20,265 bases of DNA from a virus: positions 1-20,265 of IMG/VR virus record IMGVR_UViG_3300048115_000506; one strand, given 5' to 3'. Numbering within the stretch: the first letter of the stretch is position 1; every line of letters starts with the position of its first letter. The position numbers and the translations under genes were made by a program. The notes below the pieces were generated by a model. The model worked only from the letters and a program-made list of their open reading frames with translations. It was not told where the DNA came from and made no database searches. Below, piece by piece: positions 15,399-20,265 of the stretch.

Positions 15399-15890
15399 AT
15401 GAAATGGTTAGGCATTATAGGTAATATACTAGGAATAGGAAAAGACGCCTTAAAAAGAAGAGCAGATTTAAAGCAAAAAAAACTTGAAAGCGAATTAAAG
15501 GTAATAGAAGCAAGGGCAAACGCTCAGGTAACAAGGATTAATTCTAATACAGTAAGCGATAACCAACTCGATTTGATGGCTAAAGAGCAGCAAGCAAAAA
15601 GCTACAAAGATGAAGTCGTTTCTGTTATCTTCTTAACGCCTTTAATTGTAGCAAGTATAACGCCGTTTATTGTAATCTCCAAGACGGGACAATGGGAAAG
15701 TCTTACGAATGAATTTGTAAAGTCTTACGACGCGTTAAAAGAGTTTCCTACCTGGTATGTCGTAGGGGTTGTTTTGGTTGTTATTGATATTTTAGGTTTT
15801 AGATCATTTCTAAGGAAAGCTTTTACTTTGTGGCTCGATAAAACAATGGCTAAACACGGGTTGATTGAAAAAATTACCAAAAGTGAATAA
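15399..15890 (+). CDS. 3-TM family holin
   Basis: A 163-aa protein of the phage/GTA holin 3TM type. It has an N-terminal amphipathic, glycine-rich helix (MKWLGIIGNILGIG), then a charged helical stretch with KQKKLESELKVIEARANAQV (about 25-44). A conserved-type SYKDE (68-72) leads into a membrane helix (72-94). An aromatic loop follows, then a second helix (119-134, WYVVGVVLVVIDILGF) and a basic cytoplasmic end. It would permeabilise the inner membrane to release the lysin encoded just upstream (2-nt gap). The start ATG follows TAGTT directly, with no Shine-Dalgarno. Confidence 0.75.
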   Translation: MKWLGIIGNILGIGKDALKRRADLKQKKLESELKVIEARANAQVTRINSNTVSDNQLDLMAKEQQAKSYKDEVVSVIFLTPLIVASITPFIVISKTGQWESLTNEFVKSYDALKEFPTWYVVGVVLVVIDILGFRSFLRKAFTLWLDKTMAKHGLIEKITKSE

Positions 15891-16122
15891 TATTTCAGAG
15901 GTTCGAGTGCCGTTTAATTGGGTACAGTTTGTATTTATTATTGGTAGCGTTATCTCAGCTACTTTTACGGTAACTAATATTTACAATCAAATAGAATTAG
16001 ACAGAGTTTATCTGAATAAGATGGAAGAGAAAATACAATCAATGGAAAAAGACCTCAACCGTAGAATTGACGTAAAAACCGACAGAAACCGCGCTTTGAT
16101 AGAAAAAATGACCAAAAATTAA
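15883..16122 (+). CDS. Small membrane coiled-coil protein, spanin- or holin-accessory-like
   Basis: I place the start at GTG 15883, which overlaps the holin stop. An in-frame TTG at 15865 would add six residues. The 79-aa product has one membrane helix (about residues 12-31, VQFVFIIGSVISATFTVTNI) and a heptad-rich outer part (LDRVYLNKMEEKIQSMEKDL). The layout is that of an inner-membrane spanin subunit, but no outer-membrane lipoprotein partner is visible nested or downstream. It is the last gene before the strong terminator at 16209-16255. Confidence 0.6.
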   Translation: MNNISEVRVPFNWVQFVFIIGSVISATFTVTNIYNQIELDRVYLNKMEEKIQSMEKDLNRRIDVKTDRNRALIEKMTKN

Positions 16123-16153
16123 CTACCTTTTTTTCTTTTTACTTTAGATAAAA

Positions 16154-16169
16154 ACTGTATATTTACAGT
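16154..16169. promoter_or_regulatory. Palindrome, possible operator
   Basis: ACTGTA-TATT-TACAGT is a perfect 6-bp inverted repeat in the gap after the lysis genes. A related string, GTATATTTTTACAG, lies at 17384-17397 near the next promoter. There is no T-run right after it, so it is not a terminator. Operator function is a guess. Confidence 0.3.
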
Positions 16170-16208
16170 CTTATATATTTATTTGAAGTAAATATTTGTT
16201 TTTCGGCT

Positions 16209-16255
16209 AAAGACTAGGCTTTGTTTTCAAGAATTTTCAGCTTAGTCTTTTTTTT
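16209..16255 (+). terminator. Strong Rho-independent terminator ending the late operon
   Basis: AAAGACTAGGCT (16209-16220) pairs with AGCTTAGTCTTT (16239-16250), a 12-bp stem with one G-U. It runs into a T8 tract (16248-16255). The loop is 18 nt. It closes the tail-head-lysis transcription unit. Confidence 0.9.
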
Positions 16256-16282
16256 ATGCCTTAAATATAAAAAATGTATAAT

Positions 16283-16319
16283 TATATTTGCACAATAAAA
16301 AATAATATCTTTATATTTG
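16283..16319 (+). promoter_or_regulatory. Tandem TATATTTG boxes, promoter of the candidate RNA/KilA-N unit
   Basis: Two exact TATATTTG boxes occur at 16283-16290 and 16312-16319. The TTTG of the first (16287-16290) lies 21 nt before the second, so it can serve as the -33 element of the downstream promoter. Predicted transcription starts at about 16325-16328. GC is about 15% here, against 40% in the next 250 nt. Confidence 0.7.
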
Positions 16320-16324
16320 CTTCG

Positions 16325-16574
16325 GAATATTTTTATCGGGAGGAAACAACGTTTGGGATATTCTAAGAAACAAGCTACAAAGGGACTGCGATAGCTTGAT
16401 TGTGAGCCGAAAAATTACCACAACGCAGAAAACACAAGTTAGTTTAAAAAGTAATTGAGCGCGTTTAATCTTGTAAAATCGCGCACCCGTTGAAAGCCTC
16501 GACGTCTGACGAATAAATAAGACAAAAGGAAACAGGGTTTTTAGGTACGCTCTAGGGCAACCTATACCCTTTTC
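16325..16574 (+). ncRNA. Candidate structured non-coding RNA or attenuator leader, no known family recognised
   Basis: This 250-nt stretch has 101 G/C in 250 (16321-16570), about 40%, against 15% and 21% in the flanking 65-70 nt. It has no ATG. It starts at a strong promoter and ends in a hairpin with T4. Helices I can draw: GAATAT 16325-16330/16358-16363; CAAGCTA 16371-16377 with TAGCTTG 16392-16398 (7 bp); CTGCG 16386-16390 with CGCAG 16424-16428, continuous on its 3' side with TTGTG 16400-16404/CACAA 16419-16423. The second and third interleave and so form a pseudoknot. Further stems are GCGCG 16459-16463/CGCGC 16480-16484, CGTTG 16488-16492/CGACG 16500-16504 and the 3' terminator stem. 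It does not look like tRNA, tmRNA, RNase P RNA, SRP RNA or a group I intron core. It could act in trans, or control the KilA-N gene like c4-type or attenuator systems of other phages. Confidence 0.55.
16534..16574 (+). terminator. Terminator-like hairpin at the 3' end of the candidate RNA
   Basis: AGGGT (16534-16538) pairs with ACCCT (16566-16570). TAGGT (16542-16546) pairs with ACCTA (16560-16564). T4 follows (16570-16573). The T-run is short, so read-through into the KilA-N gene is likely and could be regulated. No other promoter is visible for that gene. Confidence 0.55.
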
Positions 16575-16593
16575 ACACCTCTTAATCTTCTAA

Positions 16594-16608
16594 ATAAGTA
16601 AAACTTAT
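16594..16608. promoter_or_regulatory. Short perfect inverted repeat upstream of the KilA-N gene
   Basis: ATAAGT-AAA-ACTTAT is a perfect 6-bp inverted repeat between the RNA terminator and the KilA-N start. It could be an operator or a small RNA hairpin. AT-rich repeats of this size also arise by chance. Confidence 0.3.
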
Positions 16609-16658
16609 AGTACTAATATAATAACCGAAAAAACAAAAAAAAGGTGAAAACAAATAAA

Positions 16659-17267
16659 ATGATGTTGCGAAAAATGGGTGAATTTCAAGTAACACAAAGA
16701 ACGAAAGACGGAATGTTTAACGCTACGACCTTGCTAAAGCAATGGAACGAAACAAAAGGAATGAAAAAAGACGTTAAAGATTTTCTAGTAAACAAAAACA
16801 CTAAAGAATTTATTTCAGAACTTATAAGCCAGAATTATAATAGGGGTAATTCCCCCTATTTAAGTACAAGAGGTAAAAATGGGGGAACATGGATGCACCC
16901 TTACTTATTTATAAAGTTTGCAATGTGGATAAATCCTAAGTTTGAACTTCAAGTGATAAAATTCGTACACGATGAACTTATAAAATACAGGCACGAGGCC
17001 GGAGATAATTATTTAATACTTGGCCAATCATTGCAGAAACTTGACAAACAAAACTACAAAGAGGTAGCTACAGCGATAAATTATATCGTATTCAATAAAA
17101 AATCGAAGGATTTAAGACAAACAGCAACGGCCGAGCAATTAACAGAACTTACAGACGTAGAAAAGAAAATATCATTTTTGATCGATATGGAACAAGTTAC
17201 AAAACACGATCAATTAATGAGGGTACTACGAAGAATGTACGCTTTGAAGTATGTAACACCTTTTTAA
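16659..17267 (+). CDS. KilA-N domain protein, putative antirepressor
   Basis: A 202-aa product with an N-terminal KilA-N DNA-binding domain. The run DGMFNATTLLKQWNETKG … KDFLVNKNTKEFISELI … GGTWMHPYLFIKFAMWINPK … FELQVIKFVHDELIKY contains the landmark W-M-H-P-x-L-x-I-x-F-A-M-W-h-x-P-x-F-E motif. The C-terminal 100 residues are helical (DVEKKISFLIDMEQVTKHDQ), probably for oligomerisation. KilA-N proteins in phages act as antirepressors or early regulators. A GTG frame opens at 16644, but I prefer ATG 16659 (or 16662) because AAAGGTG then lies 13-19 nt upstream. The gene is preceded by the candidate structured RNA and followed by a hairpin at 17275-17300. Confidence 0.85.
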   Translation: MMLRKMGEFQVTQRTKDGMFNATTLLKQWNETKGMKKDVKDFLVNKNTKEFISELISQNYNRGNSPYLSTRGKNGGTWMHPYLFIKFAMWINPKFELQVIKFVHDELIKYRHEAGDNYLILGQSLQKLDKQNYKEVATAINYIVFNKKSKDLRQTATAEQLTELTDVEKKISFLIDMEQVTKHDQLMRVLRRMYALKYVTPF

Positions 17268-17274
17268 AAAAAAG

Positions 17275-17303
17275 AACGCCTAAGAATTAACCCAGGCGTT
17301 TCA
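17275..17303 (+). terminator. Hairpin after the KilA-N gene
   Basis: AACGCCT (17275-17281) pairs perfectly with AGGCGTT (17294-17300). The following bases, TCACAAAA, hold only a weak T-run. The A8 tract before the stem gives a proper T-run only on the minus strand. It is probably a terminator that may work in both directions. Confidence 0.6.
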
Positions 17304-17390
17304 CAAAACCATATTTAAAAAAATTTACCTCGTAAATTATTCTTAAGCCTTAAATTTAAACAAAAAAAACAAAAATAAACCGAGTATATT

Positions 17391-17421
17391 TTTACAGATA
17401 TAAAATAAATCGTTATATTTG
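17391..17421 (+). promoter_or_regulatory. Promoter of the recombination operon
   Basis: TATATTTG at 17414-17421 matches TAnnTTTG. TTTA at 17391-17394 lies at the right distance for a -33 element. The first start codon of the operon is at 17441, 20 nt on. Confidence 0.7.
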
Positions 17422-17440
17422 CGTAACAAAATCATATAAA

Positions 17441-17644
17441 ATGGCAAATCTTCACCAAAGCCTTAAAGAAAGGCCTAGAGAATTACTAGACATAAGGCAT
17501 AGAAATTTCCCAAGAGTTTACACTAGCATAGTAGAGGACTTAAAAAAAAATAGGTATTTAATTAACTTGCAGTACAGAACAGTTGTTTTGCTTGAAGAAT
17601 TAAACCAAAAAAATATAAATCAATTATTTTATGACATTGTATAA
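17441..17644 (+). CDS. Small early phage gene, unknown function
   Basis: A 67-aa basic protein (MANLHQSLKERPRELLDIRH … NLQYRTVVLLEELNQKNINQ), mostly helical, with no recognised family. It is first in the operon, 20 nt behind a consensus promoter, so it should be expressed early and strongly. It overlaps the next gene by 14 nt. The basic helical character would suit a nucleic-acid or protein binding regulator or host-takeover factor, but nothing in the sequence proves that. Confidence 0.55.
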   Translation: MANLHQSLKERPRELLDIRHRNFPRVYTSIVEDLKKNRYLINLQYRTVVLLEELNQKNINQLFYDIV

Positions 17645-17840
17645 ATACAAAAACAAGTTAACCAATAGGGAAAGTTTTTACGGAAACATGAAGCTTTTAC
17701 TTAAAAAAGAGCCTGTTCAGATAGGTAAAAAATTTCTTAGTTACACTAAACTTTATTACAGTATTTCGAAAACAGGAAAGTACGAAGATTCAACTGTAAT
17801 TATAACAAAACACAAATTAAACACCGGAAACTCAAAATGA
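17631..17840 (+). CDS. Small early phage gene, unknown function
   Basis: A 69-aa strongly basic protein (MTLYKYKNKLTNRESFYGNM … VIITKHKLNTGNSK), with a run of tyrosines (KLYYSISKTGKYEDS) and probably beta strands. No family recognised. It overlaps the previous gene by 14 nt, and its stop overlaps the start of the annealing-protein gene (ATGA), so it is co-translated with the recombination genes. A role as accessory factor of recombination is possible from context only. Confidence 0.55.
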   Translation: MTLYKYKNKLTNRESFYGNMKLLLKKEPVQIGKKFLSYTKLYYSISKTGKYEDSTVIITKHKLNTGNSK

Positions 17841-18517
17841 AAAACGAATTACCCAAATTAATCGATTTAGTCAAAGACGTATCATATTACGAAGAATCAG
17901 ACAAGTTAAATTTTCTACTAAATCAAGAACCGCCGAAAAATTGGATAAAAGAACACCCTTACATAAAAGGACATAAATACATACCAATCGATAAAGTAGA
18001 ATATTTACTGAGAAAGATATTCAAACAATACAGAATTGAAATAAAAGATCAAGGTAATACGTTCAACGGTGTTTTTGTTACCGTTCGAGTACACTATTTA
18101 AACATAATCACGAACGAATGGAGTTATCACGACGGTATTGGAGCGATAAACCTACAGTTAAGAAAGCAAACATCCGAAGAAAAGAGGAATAATACAAAGG
18201 TTGAATTTAACACCGTGAACATTAATAACGGGGCCTTAAGTATGGCTTATCCTTTAGCTAAAACCTTAGCGATTAAAGACGCTTGCGATATGTTTGGCAA
18301 GTTGTTCGGCGCAGACCTCAACAGACGCGACACAATACCGGCAAGACTAGACGTAAAACTAGACAAGGAACAAGAAATAAAAAAACTTTTAGAAAATCCG
18401 AGTTTAGAAGTTTCAAATGTTTTAAGAAGTGATATTGAGGCAGTTTTAAAATATAAACAAAAGATGCACTATGACGATGTTATAAAAGCATTAAATAAAC
18501 AAATAACAAAACCATGA
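17837..18517 (+). CDS. Rad52/22-type single-strand annealing protein
   Basis: A 226-aa product resembling phage Rad52-like recombinases of Bacteroidota. N-terminal NFLLNQEPPKNWIKEHPYIK … YIPIDKVEYLLRKIF (25-62) is followed by VTVRVHYLN and NEWSYHDGIGAINLQLRK (93-110). A helix follows with the motif ALSMAYPLAKTLAIKDACDM and FGKLFGADLNRRD (133-165), which corresponds to the A-x-x-x-A-x-K-D-A…G-x-x-F-G-x-x-L-N core of the fold. It would bind and anneal single strands in replication-linked recombination. The nuclease partner is encoded immediately downstream (4-nt overlap), the usual two-component arrangement. Confidence 0.75.
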   Translation: MKNELPKLIDLVKDVSYYEESDKLNFLLNQEPPKNWIKEHPYIKGHKYIPIDKVEYLLRKIFKQYRIEIKDQGNTFNGVFVTVRVHYLNIITNEWSYHDGIGAINLQLRKQTSEEKRNNTKVEFNTVNINNGALSMAYPLAKTLAIKDACDMFGKLFGADLNRRDTIPARLDVKLDKEQEIKKLLENPSLEVSNVLRSDIEAVLKYKQKMHYDDVIKALNKQITKP

Positions 18518-19242
18518 GCAGAAAGGGAAACTTTACAAACAGTAAAATATATAAGCTAGTAAAAAATGGAAGAAATTCAAATTTTTCAAGTCCTGGGATA
18601 ACTTACATTAAAGAAAAAGCTTTGGAGTATCTTCTTGGCAGTAGTTTAGACAAAAACGTTTATACTCAATCCATTGCTTGGGGTAATATTATGGAGGTTT
18701 ATTTACATTCTAAACTTGGATTAAATTACATTCATACAACAAACCGAAGAACCCACAAAGAACTTGATTTTTGGTCTGGTATTCCAGATTTTGAAATAAT
18801 AGGAAAAGCAATTGCAGAGACAAAAAGTTATCAGCCGAAAAAGTTTGCCGAGTATTCACTTGCAATAATGAAACAAGACGTTAACATTTTGAAAGAAAAC
18901 TTTCCAGACGAATATTGGCAAATTGTAGGAAACTGCGAAATAAACGATCTAAACAACGGCGAAGCTATTTCTTTTATGCCAACGATTGAAGATGTGCAAA
19001 AGTTAAGGTATTTGATCGAGGAGACGGACTTCCTAGAAGATCATAATTTTAAACCGTGGGACTATAGGTTTATAATAGAAAAAGATTTAGAAGACTTGGC
19101 TTGTATGAATGAAAACAATTCCCTAATTCCTTCTGTTAATAGATTTATGTTTGAAGTACCAAAAGAGGACAAAGAATTTTTAAAAGAGCGTGTAATTCTT
19201 GCAAATGAAGAAAAACAAAAAATAATTAAAAAAATTTTTTAA
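18514..19242 (+). CDS. YqaJ/lambda-exonuclease-type recombination nuclease
   Basis: A 242-aa PD-(D/E)xK nuclease. The family order is visible: FTNSKIYKLVKNGR near the start, a TYIKEKALEYLLG helix (30-42), AWGNIMEVYLHSKLG with E61, then SGIPDFE with D92 and AETKSY with E102 and K104. These four residues would bind metal and cleave DNA. The C-terminal half is helical and ends KIIKKIF. It degrades one strand from double-strand ends to load the annealing protein encoded just upstream. No residue of the active site is missing. The next small ORF begins one base after its stop. Confidence 0.8.
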   Translation: MSRKGNFTNSKIYKLVKNGRNSNFSSPGITYIKEKALEYLLGSSLDKNVYTQSIAWGNIMEVYLHSKLGLNYIHTTNRRTHKELDFWSGIPDFEIIGKAIAETKSYQPKKFAEYSLAIMKQDVNILKENFPDEYWQIVGNCEINDLNNGEAISFMPTIEDVQKLRYLIEETDFLEDHNFKPWDYRFIIEKDLEDLACMNENNSLIPSVNRFMFEVPKEDKEFLKERVILANEEKQKIIKKIF

Positions 19243-19243
19243 A

Positions 19244-19390
19244 GTGAAAATAAAAGATTCTTTAAGAATGTTTTTAGCTGAAAAGCTATTGTATTTTTCG
19301 TTGGTTCTATTACCTAAAACAAAAGAAGCCTTAAAACTTAAAATTCACATTTTTCAATATTTTTTAAAAGATTATGATAACAATAGGTAG
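19244..19390 (+). CDS. Possible 48-aa phage ORF
   Basis: A GTG start one base after the nuclease stop opens a 48-codon frame, V/MKIKDSLRMFLAEKLLYFSL … HIFQYFLKDYDNNR, ending TAG at 19390 and overlapping the start of the truncated methyltransferase. The spacing matches the tight packing of this operon. The helical, hydrophobic-basic sequence has no recognised family. It is short, so it may be chance. Confidence 0.4.
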   Translation: MKIKDSLRMFLAEKLLYFSLVLLPKTKEALKLKIHIFQYFLKDYDNNR

Positions 19391-19475
19391 TGATTTTAGC
19401 GGCGTAGGAGCGTTTAATCAAGCTTTAAACCGTATAGGAATTAAAATAACTGAAATAAGCCTATATTGTACATAA
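19374..19475 (+). pseudogene. Truncated DNA (cytosine-5) methyltransferase, N-terminus only
   Basis: ATG 19374 opens a frame reading MITIGSDFSGVGAFNQALNR then IGIKITEI. This is the S-adenosylmethionine-binding motif I (D-x-F-x-G-x-G) and following helix of cytosine-5 methyltransferases. After TEI the family normally continues into an acidic strand such as FACD-D/E. Instead the frame runs SLYCT-stop at 19475. Motifs IV (PC dipeptide) to X are absent from the window, so it cannot be active. The break is at about 19455-19460, exactly where the cassette-like DNA begins. Methyltransferases usually follow recombination genes in such phages, so the gene was probably intact before the event. Confidence 0.75.
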
Positions 19476-19509
19476 CGGACGGGTGTAAAATTAGTTGCGT
19501 GAATTATTA
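19471..19509. repeat. Possible remnant of a cassette repeat arm
   Basis: CATAACGGACGGGTGTAAAA begins like the left arm of the 20137 element (TATAACGG), followed by TTAGTTGCGTGAATTATT. I cannot find a complementary right arm nearby, so it is at best a degenerate or half site upstream of the first cassette gene. Confidence 0.25.
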
Positions 19510-19529
19510 ATAAAGTAAATAGAAATACA

Positions 19530-19787
19530 ATGAAAAAAAAAGAGTTAATAGAAATTATAGAAGCTTGTGTTATAAATAGCCAAGTTTTAACAGAAGAAAG
19601 AGTTTGTTTTAATGAATTACGAAAAGAACTAAACGAGGAAATACCTGAGCAATTAACTTTAACCGATGTTAGCCAACAACGTGAACTGTTAGCTTTTGGG
19701 AAATGGCTAAGAGATAATTGGAAAGATGTTTGGTTTTACAACGATGAGTTTATGATTAGTGAATTTAAAAAAGCTAATTGTGGCTAA
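19530..19787 (+). CDS. Cassette gene 1, hypothetical protein
   Basis: An 85-aa acidic protein (MKKKELIEIIEACVINSQVL … GKWLRDNWKDVWFYNDEFMI … KKANCG), helical, without membrane segment. No family recognised. The lone stop codon is part of the left arm of the following repeat (GGC-TAA-CGCC), the typical intimate fit of cassette genes and their recombination site. No promoter is visible in the cassette, so it would depend on upstream transcription, here the phage recombination operon. Typical of orphan cassette genes. Confidence 0.6.
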   Translation: MKKKELIEIIEACVINSQVLTEERVCFNELRKELNEEIPEQLTLTDVSQQRELLAFGKWLRDNWKDVWFYNDEFMISEFKKANCG

Positions 19788-19847
19788 CGCCTGAGTATGC
19801 TCTGTATGGAGCAAGGCGGAATATGGAGTATAATCCATGTTATATGC
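19785..19847. repeat. attC-like imperfect inverted repeat 1
   Basis: TAAC (19785-19788) pairs with GTTA (19839-19842). GAGTATGCTC (19793-19802) pairs with GAGTATAATC (19826-19835) with one mismatch and one wobble. The arms have unequal length, so at least one base stays unpaired. The right end continues GTTATATGC to 19847. Length about 63 nt, within the attC range (roughly 55-140). Confidence 0.5.
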
Positions 19848-19882
19848 TTTTAAATGATTGAATTAACATAAAAAATGTAAAT

Positions 19883-20131
19883 ATGAGTGATAGAATCCCA
19901 AAAAACGCTTGTGTAATTGGTGATAGAGTAGAAGACAATAACACTAAGAGTCTAGGAATAGTAATAGACTTAGATGTAATTAAAAATGAGGGCGGTTACG
20001 AACCACGAGCAAAAGTACACTGGACAGACTGTAGTAAAAGCTTGATTGGAGATTTAAAGGACGGTTGGATTTGTGAGGGGAATTTAACTATGGTGCATCC
20101 GAGAGAAAAGCTACTCCATAGAAACCACTAA
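19883..20131 (+). CDS. Cassette gene 2, hypothetical beta-rich protein
   Basis: An 82-aa protein (MSDRIPKNACVIGDRVEDNN … GIVIDLDVIKNEGGYEPRAK … VHWTDCSKSLIGDL … VHPREKLLHRNH). The pattern GDRV … G-I-V-I-D-L … A-K-V-H-W looks like a small SH3-like barrel, as found in proteins that bind nucleic acid or ribosomes (resemblance only). Its stop lies 5 nt before the second repeat. There is no promoter of its own. Confidence 0.6.
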   Translation: MSDRIPKNACVIGDRVEDNNTKSLGIVIDLDVIKNEGGYEPRAKVHWTDCSKSLIGDLKDGWICEGNLTMVHPREKLLHRNH

Positions 20132-20136
20132 TTGCA

Positions 20137-20227
20137 TATAACGGTTTGTGTATGGCAAGTAGCCGAAGCACGAACTTTTAAATTGATTACAAACCTTAAT
20201 TGGCTATTTGCTATACACGTTGTTATA
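20137..20227. repeat. attC-like imperfect inverted repeat 2
   Basis: Left arm 20137-20164 (TATAACGGTTTGTGTATGGC then AAGTAGCC) pairs with right arm 20202-20227 (GGCTATTTGCTATACACGTT then GTTATA). The inner 18 positions match at 15, and the left arm is two bases longer, giving extrahelical bases as in attC sites. The loop of 37 nt is not conserved. Total 91 nt. Confidence 0.6.
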
Positions 20228-20251
20228 GCCAGTTATTTTAAACATAGAAAA

Positions 20252-20265
20252 ATGAACATATTTAA
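20252..20265 (+). CDS. Start of a third cassette ORF (cut by window end)
   Basis: An ATG at 20252 (MNIF…) follows the second repeat by 24 nt, a distance like that between the first repeat and cassette gene 2. Only four codons are visible, so this is positional evidence only. Confidence 0.25.

Larger units (their letters stand above)
19456..20265 (+). mobile_element. Integron-like gene-cassette array (two cassettes plus the start of a third)
   Basis: From about 19456 the style changes: small orphan ORFs of 80-85 codons, each followed within 0-10 nt by an imperfect inverted repeat (63 and 91 nt). No promoter boxes lie between, and all ORFs point the same way. The right end of the first repeat (GTTATATGC) is the exact complement of the left end of the second (GCATATAAC). 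That is expected if the intervening cassette once was a circle closed at one attC. Similar repeats (…CTATACACGTTGTTATAG…) are familiar from Bacteroidota genomes. No integrase is in the window. The left junction, TAAGCC at 19456-19461, matches 5 of 6 bases of TTAGCC, predicted from the left arm of the first repeat. Confidence 0.55.

Noticed and set aside
16154-16169. ACTGTA…TACAGT as terminator
   Set aside because: No T-run follows directly, and a clear terminator lies 40 nt further on.
16320-16575. Candidate RNA as RNase P RNA (GGAGGAAAC looks similar to its GAGGAAA motif)
   Set aside because: The rest of the universal core, including the partner ACAGAA-type region in the right context, is missing and the length is short.
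16644-16658. GTG 16644 as KilA-N start
   Set aside because: GTG lies in the only purine-rich AAGGTG stretch that could serve as a ribosome site for ATG 16659/16662, and the domain begins after those ATGs. Not excluded.
19374-20265. Prophage attachment boundary at the methyltransferase
   Set aside because: No integrase, no repeat of the junction within the window, and a phage gene cut in the middle would need a circularly permuted integration site here. Insertion or chimera explains it as well. Not decided.
1-20265. CRISPR arrays, tRNA genes, insertion sequences
   Set aside because: No regularly spaced repeats, no cloverleaf candidates and no transposase ORFs or terminal repeats were found by eye.

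Overview
The window reads as a tailed temperate-type phage or prophage segment from a member of the Flavobacteriia (Bacteroidota). Three things point to that host. DNA is AT-rich with lysine/asparagine/glutamate-rich proteins. Most genes lack a clear Shine-Dalgarno. Five promoter -7 boxes have the exact form TATATTTG, which fits the Bacteroidota TAnnTTTG consensus. With one exception all genes lie on the + strand and are packed tightly or overlap. No terminase, integrase or immunity repressor is visible, so this is a fragment of a larger element.

Layout. Positions 3-7189 hold the tail block: a 5'-truncated LamG-type adhesin, a small protein, two large beta-rich tail proteins, the tape measure, a zinc-ribbon protein and a small HTH protein. 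Positions 7190-7823 hold an independently transcribed insert with moron-like layout: a 117-aa gene with its own promoter and terminator, converging on a previously uncalled 54-aa minus-strand membrane protein with its own promoter. Positions 7824-13676 hold the head and connector block: ClpP-like protease with scaffold-like tail, major capsid protein, a tail-tube candidate, portal, connector adaptor, and two paralogous fiber/decoration proteins. Positions 13673-16122 hold membrane and lysis genes (BhlA-like peptide, DUF5675 lysin candidate, 3-TM-type holin, spanin-like protein), ending at a strong terminator (16209-16255). The order of modules along the transcript is mirrored relative to the usual siphophage order, where portal, protease and capsid come first and adhesins last.

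Positions 16256-16643 contain no protein gene. They hold tandem promoters and a roughly 250-nt GC-rich, ATG-free, highly self-complementary stretch ending in a hairpin plus T-run. I interpret this as an unrecognised structured non-coding RNA or attenuator leader in front of a KilA-N antirepressor-like gene. A second early-type operon (17414-19475) carries two small unknown genes, a Rad52-type annealing protein, a YqaJ/lambda-exo type nuclease, a 48-aa ORF, and the first ~30 codons of a DNA cytosine methyltransferase.

The methyltransferase is cut at about 19455. The remainder of the window (to 20265) looks like a promoterless gene-cassette array: two short orphan genes, each followed by an imperfect inverted repeat resembling an integron attC site. 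A 9-base complementarity between the two ends of one cassette is the pattern left by integron-type cassette recombination. The junction is therefore either a cassette insertion into the phage methyltransferase gene, a boundary between phage and host array, or an assembly chimera.
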